Assembly (NCBI GenBank): GCA_028288365.1
Contig: JAQBNU010000115.1
Location: 1 to 40,181, forward strand
DNA: 40,181 bases
Direction: 5' to 3'
DNA from: Chitinophagaceae bacterium
GTDB lineage: Bacteria > Bacteroidota > Bacteroidia > Cytophagales > Cytophagaceae
Every line of letters starts with the position of its first letter. Position 1 is the stretch's first letter. Under the pieces are notes generated by a model, which ran no database searches, was not told the DNA's origin, and saw nothing but the letters and a program-made list of their open reading frames with translations. This document shows, one piece after another, positions 22,326 through 31,386 of the stretch. The translations under genes and the position numbers were made by a program.

Positions 22326-24869
22326 ATGAGTATGGAGAAAAAAGAAACGGATGCTGCTTCTGATCTTAAGTACTGGTCAATACCTTTTATTGAACTTGCT
22401 GGTATTTTAAAGAGTAGCGAAAATGGTTTAGATGCTGCAGAGGCAGAGAATAGACTCAAACAGTTTGGATGGAATAGCATTAAGACATCCAATCAACAAT
22501 CCAGTTTTGGACTTTTTATTTCGCAATTTAAAAGTCCAATCATCATCATCTTGCTGTTTGCTTCTGTCTTGTCCTTGTTTCTAAAGGACATTACAAATTC
22601 CATTATTATTTTTTGTATTATTCTTGTCAGCGGAGCTTTGAGCTTTTGGCAGGAGAAAGGTGCGAAAGGTGCGATCGCAAAATTATTGGCTGTTGTGCAA
22701 ATCAAAACACTTGTTCAACGCGATGGGAAAAAGATTGAAATTCCTGTCAGTGAAGTGGTGCCTGGTGAAGTAATATGGCTGAGTGCCGGAGACATCGTAC
22801 CAGGAGATGCACAACTCATTCATTCTACTGATCTATTTGTCGATGAAGCTTCCCTCACAGGAGAAACATTTCCGGTAGAGAAAAATATACATACGATTGA
22901 GAGCAACGCTACATTGTCGCAACGCTATAACGTAGTCTATATGGGTACGCATGTGGTGAGTGGCAGTGCCATGGCTATGATTGTGCATACCGGTAAAAAA
23001 ACGGAGTTAGGCAAAGTCGCTCAGGAGTTATCGGTTCTTCCTCCTGCTACGGAATTTGAAGTGGGCATTAGAAAATTCGGCTACATGCTCATGGAAATTA
23101 CACTGTTGCTTGTATTGGTTATTTTTGCCATCAACATTTACTTTCATCGTCCGGTAATTGATTCTTTACTTTTCTCTCTGGCGTTGGCTGTTGGATTGAC
23201 TCCACAACTCTTGCCAGCCATCATCAGCATCAACCTTGCGCATGGTGCAAAGAACATGGCGAAGTCAAAAGTCATTGTAAAGAAACTATCTAGTATAGAA
23301 AACTTTGGCAGCATGAATGTGTTGTGCTCAGATAAAACGGGAACGTTAACGGAAGGCGAAGTAAAAGTAAAAGACTTTTTTAATGCTAAGGGAGATCAAA
23401 GTGAAAAAACATTATTGTATGCTTACCTGAACTCTTTTTTTGAAACGGGTTTTCAAAACCCCATGGACAAAGCCATTGTCAGTCATGCGAGTCCTGACAT
23501 CAGTAGTTATAAAAAGACCGATGAAATTCCTTACGATTTTATACGCAAGCGCCTCAGCATTTTAGTGCAACATGAAAAATCGAATGTCTTGATCACGAAA
23601 GGAGCATTCTACAACATACTTGAAATTTGTAAAACCGTAGAGTTAGAAGAAGGCAAGCAAGTACCTTTGGAACCGATGAGAGAAGATCTTCAAAATAGGT
23701 TTGAAGCATTGAGCAAACAAGGTTATCGCGTGATAGGCTTAGCTTACAAGGATGCTACAGCACAAATCACCAAGCAAAGTGAAACGGATCTAGTGTTTCT
23801 CGGGTTCATTGTTTTGTTTGATCCACCTAAAGAAGGTATACTCGATACCATCAAGGAGTTAAATGAATTGGGTGTGAATTTAAAAATCATTACCGGTGAC
23901 AACCGGTATGTGACCGCACAACTTGCCAGTAAGATATTTTCTCACACACCGGTTATAGTCACAGGCAAGGAGTTATATGAGATGAGTACTCAAGCTTTGT
24001 TGCAACAAATTGATGCCATTGATATTTTCGCTGAAGTGGAACCGAATCAGAAAGAGCACATCCTGGTGCTCTTAAAAAAGAAAGGGAATGTAGTAGGGTA
24101 TATAGGAGACGGTATCAACGATGCCTCTGCACTGCATGTGGCGGATGTCGGTATCTCTGTGGATACGGCTGTAGATGTAGCCAAAGAATCGGCAGACATT
24201 GTCTTGCTGGAGAAAAACCTGAACGTGTTGATTGCCGGTGTAAAAGAAGGAAGAAAGACGTTTGCCAATACCATGAAGTATATTTTCATGGCTACCAGCG
24301 CCAACTTTGGCAACATGTTCAGCATGGCAGGGATATCGGTCTTCTTACCTTTTCTGCCATTGTTGCCTGTACAAATCTTGTTGATGAATTTATTGACTGA
24401 TCTTCCTGAAATGACTATTGCAACAGATCGTGTAGAAGAAGATCAAATCGCAAAACCCAGACGTTGGAACATTGGTCTGGTCAAACGTTTTATGGTTGTC
24501 TTCGGATTGTTAAGTTCAGTATTTGATTTCATTACCTTTGGTATATTGATTCTTCTTCTGCATGTCAGTGAAATAGAATTCCGCACCGCCTGGTTTATGG
24601 AGTCTGTTATTTCGGCTTCCGCGATTGTGCTGATCGTTCGCACACGAAAAAGTATTTTTAAAAGTAGACCGGGTAAATACCTGGCCGCAGCCGTGGTTGC
24701 AATCGGCATAATGGCAATGGCATTGCCCTATACTGAACTGGGCCGCCTCATGGCATTGACCGCCATTCCTTCGCATGACTTACTGGTCATTGCATTGATC
24801 GTGCTGAGCTACATGGCAAGCACTGAACTCGTCAAATATTGCTTCTATAAAATCATTCGCGAGAAATAG
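22326..24869 (+). CDS. mgtA: Magnesium-type P3B ATPase (MgtA-like)
   Basis: An 847-residue P-type ATPase of the Mg2+ importer class. It has a cation-ATPase N-terminal domain (about 1-75), the actuator TGET motif (SLTGETFPVEK), phosphorylation site D336 (CSDKTGTLTEG), GDGINDASALHVADVGISVD, and a C-terminal six-helix block containing LPVQILLMNLLTDLPEM, as in MgtA/MgtB. I chose the ATG at 22326 (ATG 22332 also possible) over an upstream TTG at 22290. It ends a two-gene unit with the PRC-barrel protein and is followed by a bidirectional terminator. Substrate specificity is inferred from the subfamily. Confidence 0.88.
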   Translation: MSMEKKETDAASDLKYWSIPFIELAGILKSSENGLDAAEAENRLKQFGWNSIKTSNQQSSFGLFISQFKSPIIIILLFASVLSLFLKDITNSIIIFCIILVSGALSFWQEKGAKGAIAKLLAVVQIKTLVQRDGKKIEIPVSEVVPGEVIWLSAGDIVPGDAQLIHSTDLFVDEASLTGETFPVEKNIHTIESNATLSQRYNVVYMGTHVVSGSAMAMIVHTGKKTELGKVAQELSVLPPATEFEVGIRKFGYMLMEITLLLVLVIFAINIYFHRPVIDSLLFSLALAVGLTPQLLPAIISINLAHGAKNMAKSKVIVKKLSSIENFGSMNVLCSDKTGTLTEGEVKVKDFFNAKGDQSEKTLLYAYLNSFFETGFQNPMDKAIVSHASPDISSYKKTDEIPYDFIRKRLSILVQHEKSNVLITKGAFYNILEICKTVELEEGKQVPLEPMREDLQNRFEALSKQGYRVIGLAYKDATAQITKQSETDLVFLGFIVLFDPPKEGILDTIKELNELGVNLKIITGDNRYVTAQLASKIFSHTPVIVTGKELYEMSTQALLQQIDAIDIFAEVEPNQKEHILVLLKKKGNVVGYIGDGINDASALHVADVGISVDTAVDVAKESADIVLLEKNLNVLIAGVKEGRKTFANTMKYIFMATSANFGNMFSMAGISVFLPFLPLLPVQILLMNLLTDLPEMTIATDRVEEDQIAKPRRWNIGLVKRFMVVFGLLSSVFDFITFGILILLLHVSEIEFRTAWFMESVISASAIVLIVRTRKSIFKSRPGKYLAAAVVAIGIMAMALPYTELGRLMALTAIPSHDLLVIALIVLSYMASTELVKYCFYKIIREK

Positions 24870-24880
24870 ATATTACTAAA

Positions 24881-24914
24881 AAAAGAAAAGCCCTTGATGT
24901 AGGGCTTTTCTTTT
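24881..24914. terminator. Bidirectional terminator between mgtA-like gene and repeat protein gene
   Basis: A 13-bp perfect stem, AAAAGAAAAGCCC (24881-24893) with GGGCTTTTCTTTT (24902-24914), has an 8-base loop. The A-rich left and T-rich right arms give a U run on both strands. It lies between convergent genes. Confidence 0.88.
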
Positions 24915-24931
24915 AAGGGAAGGAGAGGAGC

Positions 24932-25393
24932 TTATTTCATCTTCATTTTTTCACCGTGATTTTTCAGGTACAAACAATGGTAAGCACAGGCTCCAATGTG
25001 TTTGTAGTTTTCATGTACGAGTACTACTTTGTTCCCTTTAGAATCGGTGACTTCGCAAGTACCGTTCAATGGATAACCTGTCATCAAAGAATCTTTTTTG
25101 TTTTCCGGGAAGTAATATACAAAGGCGCCGTTCTTCGGAGCATGTCCGGTTTTCTTTCCGGTCTTGGCATCTATCACATTTCCGTTGGCATCTACTTGAG
25201 CGATCTGGTTGCCCGATGCATCTTTAATGACACCCTCTGTTGTAATGGAGCCTAATTTAGTGCCGTTGGGATCGGTAACGATTCCTTTGCTGTCCACCAA
25301 TCCGTAAGGATGTTTGTAGTCTTGTGCGTTCGAAACGGTGGCAACCATCAGTATACTGAATAGTGCCAGTAATAGTGTGTGTGTCTTTTTCAT
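24932..25393 (-). CDS. Secreted small repeat protein with Cys/His/Met tail
   Basis: 153 residues with a clear signal peptide (about 1-23, ending SNAQ). Residues about 32-95 contain three tandem units of about 17 residues with the pattern G-x-V-x-D-x-x-G (GIVTDPNG, GVIKDASG, GNVIDAKTG) and a partial fourth, suggesting a small beta-repeat domain. The tail has C113, C136, C140 and several His and Met residues (HIGACAYHC, HGEKMKMK), which could bind metal. I do not recognise a named family. It is next to the copper genes but separated by 169 bases with its own candidate palindrome at 25477-25490. Confidence 0.78.
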   Translation of the reverse strand: MKKTHTLLLALFSILMVATVSNAQDYKHPYGLVDSKGIVTDPNGTKLGSITTEGVIKDASGNQIAQVDANGNVIDAKTGKKTGHAPKNGAFVYYFPENKKDSLMTGYPLNGTCEVTDSKGNKVVLVHENYKHIGACAYHCLYLKNHGEKMKMK

Positions 25394-25476
25394 GTCTTTG
25401 ATTTTTTTTGTGAGTAACTATTGTTCAATCTAAAATTTGTGCTATACAGTTTGAATGATCAATATTAGGGAGGGAA

Positions 25477-25490
25477 CTGATAGATGTCAT
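25477..25490 (-). promoter_or_regulatory. Weak CRP/FNR-type palindrome upstream of the repeat protein gene
   Basis: On the minus strand ATGACATCTATCAG, with the TGA-N6-TCA spacing, 83 bases before the ATG at 25393. One outer base differs from the other sites and there is no good -7 box at 22 bases. It may be a chance match. Confidence 0.35.
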
Positions 25491-25562
25491 TAAAAGTAAC
25501 CTTTGAATTGGTTTATTAGGAAGTTTTTAAAGAACATGTCCAAAGGGAAGTTACAGATGCTT

Positions 25563-25811
25563 TCATCTTGATTTATCCGAATGAGCTGCCTGAATGGTAT
25601 GCTCAATCTCTTCACTTTTGAACCCTGCTTTTTCCAGTGCTTGTTTTACATCATCTACATCCAGTTGAGAAGTTTGAATAGTCAGAATTTTATTCAGATC
25701 GGTTATGTTAACATCCCATTTATCCGTTCCTGTCAAACTGTTTAATGTAGGCGTTACCCTTGCTATACAACCACTGCAATTGATGTTGGTTTTAAACTTT
25801 AATGTTTTCAT
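25563..25811 (-). CDS. CopZ-like HMA copper chaperone
   Basis: An 82-residue single HMA domain with the metal site C12-S-G-C15 (NINCSGCIARVTPTLN). There is no signal peptide, so it is predicted cytoplasmic. HMA chaperones carry Cu(I) to P1B ATPases or regulators. It starts 11 bases after the copA stop, consistent with co-transcription and with CopA as partner. The C-terminal tail is polar. Confidence 0.88.
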   Translation of the reverse strand: MKTLKFKTNINCSGCIARVTPTLNSLTGTDKWDVNITDLNKILTIQTSQLDVDDVKQALEKAGFKSEEIEHTIQAAHSDKSR

Positions 25812-25822
25812 AAGATCGTATT

Positions 25823-28243
25823 TTATAGTTTGGCTAGTTTTAATCGTAAGCTGTTACTTATTACCGATACCGAACTCAGGGCCATGGCAGCCCCAGCAAT
25901 CATAGGGCTTAACATAAAGCCCCAGAATGGATATAGAATTCCGGCAGCAATGGGAATACCAATCAGGTTATAGATAAATGCCCAGAATAAATTTTGTTTG
26001 ATGGTTCGAACAGTGAAGGAGGATAGCTTAATTGCTTTCGGTATTTTTTGAAGATCAGAAGAAATGATCGTCATTTTAGCTACATCAATAGCGATGTCAG
26101 AACCTCTTCCCATCGCAATACTCACATCAGCCTGGGCCAATGCCTGTGAATCATTGATTCCATCTCCGACCATCGCTACAACTTTGCCTTGACTTTGTAA
26201 GGACTTAATGAATGATGCTTTGTCTCCAGGCATGACTTCCGCTTTGTACTGTCTGATGCCTACCTGTGCTGAAACCGCTTTGGCTGTATGGATATTATCA
26301 CCAGTCAGCATGTACACTTCAATGCCCAATGCTTGCAATTCCTTTATAGCCTGCTTAGATGTTTCTTTGATCTTATCGGCAATAGCATATACTGCTACTA
26401 CTTCTTTGTCTTTGCAGAAATAGATCACTGTTCTGGCTTCTTCCTGCCACTGTGTAATTTTCTGTTGAAGTGAAGAGGGGAGTTCAATATTCTTATCTGA
26501 TAATAATGCAGCGTTGCCTGCTGCATACTCATGTTTTTTGTATACGGCTACAACACCTTTGCCTGTCATACTTTCAAATTTTTCAATTTCAACAGGCGAT
26601 ACATTTTCTGCTTTTAATTTCCTGGCTACGGCTTCTGCTAAGGGATGTTCGGAATGACTTTCTATAGATAATAAAATGGATTTGGATTCTGGATCAGAGG
26701 CAAGAAAATAATCATCGACCACTTCTGGTTTGCCTTCTGTAATGGTTCCTGTTTTATCCAGGATGATGGCGTTTATTTTATGAGCCAATTCAAGACTCTC
26801 TGCATCTTTAATCAGTATGCCTTGTTCTGCTCCTTTACCAACACCTACCATAATAGCTGTGGGAGTAGCCAATCCCAGTGCACAGGGACAAGCAATAACC
26901 AATACAGTAACCATAGCCAGTAAGGCTTGCGTCAAGGCATTGTCACCACCGAAGATCATCCACACTACAAAACTTAGAACAGAGATTCCAATCACGATAG
27001 GTACAAATATCCCTGCGACCTTATCGACGAGCTTCTGGACCGGAGCTTTACTTCCTTGTGCTTCCTGTACCATTTTAATGATTTGGGCCAGTACAGTTTC
27101 ACTACCTACTTTCTCGGCTTTGAATTTGAAACTTCCTTTTTGATTGATGGTTCCTGCAAATACTTTTGTTCCTTCTGATTTTTCCAAGGGAACGGGTTCT
27201 CCACTGATTATGCTTTCATCTACAAAGGAGTTTCCAGAAATCACTTCACCATCAACAGGTATCTTATTACCTGGTTTCACTAATAAAATATTTCCAACTT
27301 TTACACTGGCGATTGGCATTTCCATTTCATGTCCGCCGTCATGCACTACTATTACTGTCTTTGGTTGCAACCCAATGAGTTTCTTTATGGCAGAAGATGT
27401 ATTTGATTTTGCCTTTTCTTCTAAAACTTTACCCAGTAGTATAAATGCAACGACTACTGCTGCTGCTTCGAAGTACACATGTGGATGTTGCCCACGCTGG
27501 TACCAGAACTCAGGGTAAATGGTATTTAAGGCACTGAATAGAAAAGCAATCCCTGTACTCAAGGCTACCAATGTATCCATGTTGGTAGAATGGTGTTTGG
27601 CTTGCTTGTACGCGTTAATGAAGAAATCTTTGCCGAAGTAAAACACAACAGGACTTGACAACAGCATCATGAGCCAATTGGCGTAAGGCATTTGCATAAA
27701 GAACATTCCTATCACAACGGTTGGAATAGAAAGCAGCACCGACCAGGTTGTTTTGGTTTTTAGTGCTTTGTATTTTTGTTCGTAGATTTCTTCTTTAAGG
27801 GCATGGGCATCTTCTGTTTGATCAATGAGGATATCGTATCCTATAGACTGTATAGCTGTTTTAATGGCATGGAGATCTGCTATGCCAGGAATGTATTCTA
27901 TGAATGCTTCTGCATTAGCGTAATTGACAGAAGCACTGATTACACCTTTTTGAGACTTAGCCATGCTTTCAACACTTACTGCACAGGAAGCACAGTTCAT
28001 ATTAAGAATGGGAAAAGAATGCTTAGAAGTAACTACATCGTAACCGATATCACGAATGTCTTTTACAACCGTATTAAGGTTTGGAGAATTGGTCTTGAAT
28101 TGAATGACAGCTTTCTCGTTGTTGAAGTCTATCTTGTGGGATACGATGTCCGAATTTTTTCCAAGCGTTTTATCAACGATCAGTGCACAATGTTCACTGT
28201 TTACACCTGATAAGGGTATTTCAAAAATCTCTTTCGTTTCCAT
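25823..28243 (-). CDS. copA: Copper-exporting P1B ATPase CopA
   Basis: An 806-residue ATPase that exports Cu(I)/Ag(I) across the inner membrane. The first HMA-like domain (about 5-70) has lost its metal motif: SEHCALIV keeps one Cys. The second HMA domain has C84-A-S-C87. The actuator region has ISGEPVPLEK, the membrane metal site is CPCALGLATPT, the phosphorylation site is D496 (DKTGTITEGKPE), and MVGDGINDSQALAQADVSIAMG follows. The motif order is that of CopA, unlike the CcoI-type ATPase at 1904-4303. It follows the HMA-AraC regulator after 85 bases. Confidence 0.94.
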   Translation of the reverse strand: METKEIFEIPLSGVNSEHCALIVDKTLGKNSDIVSHKIDFNNEKAVIQFKTNSPNLNTVVKDIRDIGYDVVTSKHSFPILNMNCASCAVSVESMAKSQKGVISASVNYANAEAFIEYIPGIADLHAIKTAIQSIGYDILIDQTEDAHALKEEIYEQKYKALKTKTTWSVLLSIPTVVIGMFFMQMPYANWLMMLLSSPVVFYFGKDFFINAYKQAKHHSTNMDTLVALSTGIAFLFSALNTIYPEFWYQRGQHPHVYFEAAAVVVAFILLGKVLEEKAKSNTSSAIKKLIGLQPKTVIVVHDGGHEMEMPIASVKVGNILLVKPGNKIPVDGEVISGNSFVDESIISGEPVPLEKSEGTKVFAGTINQKGSFKFKAEKVGSETVLAQIIKMVQEAQGSKAPVQKLVDKVAGIFVPIVIGISVLSFVVWMIFGGDNALTQALLAMVTVLVIACPCALGLATPTAIMVGVGKGAEQGILIKDAESLELAHKINAIILDKTGTITEGKPEVVDDYFLASDPESKSILLSIESHSEHPLAEAVARKLKAENVSPVEIEKFESMTGKGVVAVYKKHEYAAGNAALLSDKNIELPSSLQQKITQWQEEARTVIYFCKDKEVVAVYAIADKIKETSKQAIKELQALGIEVYMLTGDNIHTAKAVSAQVGIRQYKAEVMPGDKASFIKSLQSQGKVVAMVGDGINDSQALAQADVSIAMGRGSDIAIDVAKMTIISSDLQKIPKAIKLSSFTVRTIKQNLFWAFIYNLIGIPIAAGILYPFWGFMLSPMIAGAAMALSSVSVISNSLRLKLAKL

Positions 28244-28328
28244 GTCTTTTACTTGTTATAATAGTAAAGATACAGAGACAAGAGACAGGAAGTGTTACAG
28301 AATCTTTGTTTAGAGTTATAAGTTTATG

Positions 28329-28904
28329 TTAGACATCGCTGATTGATTTTCTATCCGATCCACCAGATATCGCTTTGAATGCAGTGGGTGTCAAACCTGT
28401 TTCCTTTTTGAATTGACCGGAGAGAGCTTGCAAACTGCTATATCCTAAATAGTATGCTATTTCTTTCATGCTTAATTCCCTATAGGTAATTAACTCTTTG
28501 ATCCGTTCCACTTTTTGTAAAATGACAAACCGTTCAATCGATTTACCTTCTACAGAGGAGAAAAGCGTACTGAGATGGGTGTACTCCATGTGAACCTGAT
28601 CACTGAGGTATTTAGATAAGTTAATATTCATTTCTGAAAATTTACCATCACGTATACTTTCGATGATCAGTATCTTTACCTGTTCAATGACTCTTGATTT
28701 TTTATCATCCAGTAGTTCAAATCCATTGTTCTCCAATGATGTTTTAATCTTTAGAATATCATTGCTTGTCGGAACTGCCTTCAGTTCTACTTTACCCAAT
28801 TCAATGCGGTTGATATCAAATCCTAATGTGTGCAGTTCGTCCGAAACTACTTTAATGCAGCGGGGGCAAACCATATTCTTAATGTGTAATGTTGTCGATT
28901 CCAT
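28329..28904 (-). CDS. HMA domain fused to AraC-type DNA-binding domain, probable copper regulator
   Basis: 191 residues. The N-terminal 70 are an HMA-like domain with C13-P-R-C16 (NMVCPRCIKVVSDEL). The C-terminal about 100 are an AraC/XylS double helix-turn-helix (KIKELITYRELSMKEIAYY-type first helices with LGYSSLQALSGQFKKETGLT and PTAFK). This architecture would let a metal bound at CPRC alter DNA binding. It is the last gene before copA, six bases after an efflux adaptor gene, so it is most likely the local regulator of the copper/silver operon. Metal identity is inferred from context. Confidence 0.87.
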   Translation of the reverse strand: MESTTLHIKNMVCPRCIKVVSDELHTLGFDINRIELGKVELKAVPTSNDILKIKTSLENNGFELLDDKKSRVIEQVKILIIESIRDGKFSEMNINLSKYLSDQVHMEYTHLSTLFSSVEGKSIERFVILQKVERIKELITYRELSMKEIAYYLGYSSLQALSGQFKKETGLTPTAFKAISGGSDRKSISDV

Positions 28905-28910
28905 AATTAT

Positions 28911-30092
28911 TTACATTTTAGACATATCGTGACCTTCCATAGGGCTGGCTCCTCTTTTGAAAATGTATTCACTGTTCAAAAGATAAGCTCCGTTAATCAC
29001 TACCTCTTCACCAGGTTCAATTCCTGAACGCACTTCTATTCTGTCAGTACTTTGGAAACCTGTAATGATCATTCTACTTTCATACGTGTTATCTTTCTTC
29101 TTTATCCAAACTGTAGCTCCTTTAGAATCCTGAAGCACTGCATTCATTGGTACTGTAATGGTGCTTCGTGTATTTCCTTTTAACAAAACACTTGCTTGCA
29201 TTCCAGGTTTCAGTATCATCTCTTTATTGGATATTTCAGCACGAAGGATATTGACCTTGGACTGAAGCTCTAATTGTGGTGTAGCAAAAGTGATACGACT
29301 ATTCCATGTCTTTCCCGGGAATTCATTGATGCGTATTGTTGCAGGATCATTCGTATTAAAATCATTTATTTCATCTGGATAAATTTCTGCATCTACCCAT
29401 AAAGTAGAAAGGTCCGCAATTTCAAATACAACCTCTCCATCCCTTACATAATCACCTTCCTGCACACCAACAGCTGTTACTACTCCTGCGATTTGACTAT
29501 AGATAGCGACTGTGTGTTGCGCTTCATGCCTACTTTCTAATGCTTTGATCTGACTTTCGTTCATGCCCCATAGGAGCAGTTTGTTTTTTGCTCCATTCGT
29601 TAGTTGGATATAATCAGGTTCGTTTGACTTTTCTACGCCCAGCAGGTATTCTTTCTGAGCAGCCATCAATTCTTCACTGTATAATTCATAGAGTATCATA
29701 CCCAGCTTTACTGTTTCTCCTGGATTCTTCATGAAAAGTTTTTCTATCCTTCCTCCAACACGACTGCTTATTTTGAAACGTTTGTTTTCATTGATCACCA
29801 AACGTCCATTTACTGTTTTTTCTTTGCCCAGTTTACTTTCTGAAACAATCATGGTTTGAATGTTGGCAAGCTGTTCCTGTTCTTTACTCAGTTTAAATCC
29901 TTGTGTTTGGTTTTTATCAATGATTACTTTGGTGAGTTCCATTTTACAAATCGGACATTTACCGGGCTTCTTTTCCATGACTTGTGGATCCATGGAACAA
30001 GTGTAAAACTCATTGTCTGCTATGGTTTTATCCTTGTCTTTTGTACAGGAAAAGAACAGCAACATTGTTAGAATGAATAATGTATTTTTCAT
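28911..30092 (-). CDS. cusB: RND efflux periplasmic adaptor with heavy-metal-binding domain (first copy)
   Basis: A 393-residue CusB-like membrane fusion protein. It has a lipoprotein signal (LLFFSCTKDKD), a heavy-metal-binding domain with YTCSMDPQV and PGKCPICKMELT (about 30-55), then barrel-sandwich and hairpin regions (SSRVGGRIEKLFMKNPGE, EGDYVRDGEVVFEIADLS). It links the inner-membrane pump to the outer channel and can receive metal from chaperones. It is one of two adaptors in the operon. The usual CPMHP of this domain reads CSMDP here. It starts four bases after the second adaptor's stop. Confidence 0.9.
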   Translation of the reverse strand: MKNTLFILTMLLFFSCTKDKDKTIADNEFYTCSMDPQVMEKKPGKCPICKMELTKVIIDKNQTQGFKLSKEQEQLANIQTMIVSESKLGKEKTVNGRLVINENKRFKISSRVGGRIEKLFMKNPGETVKLGMILYELYSEELMAAQKEYLLGVEKSNEPDYIQLTNGAKNKLLLWGMNESQIKALESRHEAQHTVAIYSQIAGVVTAVGVQEGDYVRDGEVVFEIADLSTLWVDAEIYPDEINDFNTNDPATIRINEFPGKTWNSRITFATPQLELQSKVNILRAEISNKEMILKPGMQASVLLKGNTRSTITVPMNAVLQDSKGATVWIKKKDNTYESRMIITGFQSTDRIEVRSGIEPGEEVVINGAYLLNSEYIFKRGASPMEGHDMSKM

Positions 30093-30096
30093 GTTC

Positions 30097-31386
30097 TTAT
30101 TTGGTTAAGACAAAACTCTCGCTGTCAATCATGTACCAGGCGTCGGTAGCAATGGTATCAGCCATCGATAAACCTTCTAGCACATTTATTTCGTTGTTGA
30201 TCCTGTTACTTGCTGTTATCTTCTGCGTTTTAAAATGTTGTCCTTCTTTCTTAAACACCACGTAGGTAGCATTACCCAGATCAAGCATGGAGGAAGAAGG
30301 GATCCATAGTCCATCGAGTTCTCCGGTGTTTATTTTGCCACTCACCAATGAGCCTATCTTGAACACATGATGATCACTTTTCTCCAGGTAAACACGAACA
30401 CTTAGAAATTTAGAGTCGTTATCCAACACAGGTTCTACGAAACTGATTTTTGCCTGTATAGGATTTTCAGGAGCAATCTCAGAAGTGATTTCAACCGATT
30501 GCCCGACTTTTATTTTGTTTACATCTTCAGGATAAATTTTAAGTATTACCCATACCTGTGAAAGACTGATGATGTTGAAAATGGATTCTCCCTTTTTTAT
30601 ATATGTTCCTTCACGGATGGTAAATTCTGTATTGTTTGTATTCATCTGTCCGACTTCATTTAAAGGCATCACAGGCATGATCAATTGATCGGAACTATTC
30701 ATTTGATGGATATGGCCACTGGCAGGAGCATAAATAGAAACCAGGTATTCTGCTTTTTTTGTTTTTTGTAAGTGTTGTATTTGTGTTTCATTCATTCCTA
30801 AAAGCAGTAACTTTTGTTTAGCAGCCTGGAGCATTGCTTCTTCTTGTTTGTCGAGAAGAAAAACATAATCTTGTTGAGCCGTTATCAATTCAGGACTATA
30901 AACATCCATGATCTTTTGGCCTTTGGTTACTTCCTGAAAATTGTAACGAACATAGAGCTTGTCAATTCGTCCGGAATAACGAGCAGCAATTGCAGAAGTA
31001 TTTTTAGGATTATAAGTGATGTATCCTTTTGTGTCTACTGTTGAAGAAAGTTTTTTATTTACGGGACTTGTTATTTTCGCTTGGCGTATGATCGTTTCAT
31101 TTACTGGTTCTATTACGGTTCCATGATTTAATGCGTCTGTATTTGCAGTTACTCCTTTTTCAACCAGGTCCATTCCGCAGATAGGGCAAGGTCCGGGTTC
31201 ATTCCGGATGATTTCAGGATGCATGGGACAAGTATAGACTTTGACTCCCTGTTGTTGAGTTGTATGATCGTGTTCGGCATGAGTATCCTGCTCTTTCTTC
31301 TCCTCACAGCCTGCTATAAGCAATGCTATAATAAGAGGGAAAAGGAAAATGGATAACACTTTATTTTTGCTCGATAGTTTTCTCAT
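30097..31386 (-). CDS. cusB: RND efflux periplasmic adaptor with heavy-metal-binding domain (second copy)
   Basis: A 429-residue CusB-like adaptor lipoprotein (lipobox IAGC). A His-rich segment (HAEHDHTTQQQ) is followed by a canonical heavy-metal-binding domain with YTCPMHPEI and PGPCPICGMDLVEK. The core then has AARYSGRIDKLYVRYNFQE and EGTYIKKGESIFNIISLSQV. It is clearly divergent from the neighbouring adaptor rather than a recent duplicate. Its start overlaps the outer-membrane channel gene by 26 bases. Both adaptors probably serve the single CusA-type pump, perhaps as a mixed ring. Confidence 0.9.
   Translation of the reverse strand: MRKLSSKNKVLSIFLFPLIIALLIAGCEEKKEQDTHAEHDHTTQQQGVKVYTCPMHPEIIRNEPGPCPICGMDLVEKGVTANTDALNHGTVIEPVNETIIRQAKITSPVNKKLSSTVDTKGYITYNPKNTSAIAARYSGRIDKLYVRYNFQEVTKGQKIMDVYSPELITAQQDYVFLLDKQEEAMLQAAKQKLLLLGMNETQIQHLQKTKKAEYLVSIYAPASGHIHQMNSSDQLIMPVMPLNEVGQMNTNNTEFTIREGTYIKKGESIFNIISLSQVWVILKIYPEDVNKIKVGQSVEITSEIAPENPIQAKISFVEPVLDNDSKFLSVRVYLEKSDHHVFKIGSLVSGKINTGELDGLWIPSSSMLDLGNATYVVFKKEGQHFKTQKITASNRINNEINVLEGLSMADTIATDAWYMIDSESFVLTK

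Noticed and set aside
26817..27518. Plus-strand open frames opposite copA.
   Set aside because: They mirror the coding strand of a well-supported ATPase gene and resemble no protein. Similar antisense frames throughout the window were dropped for the same reason.
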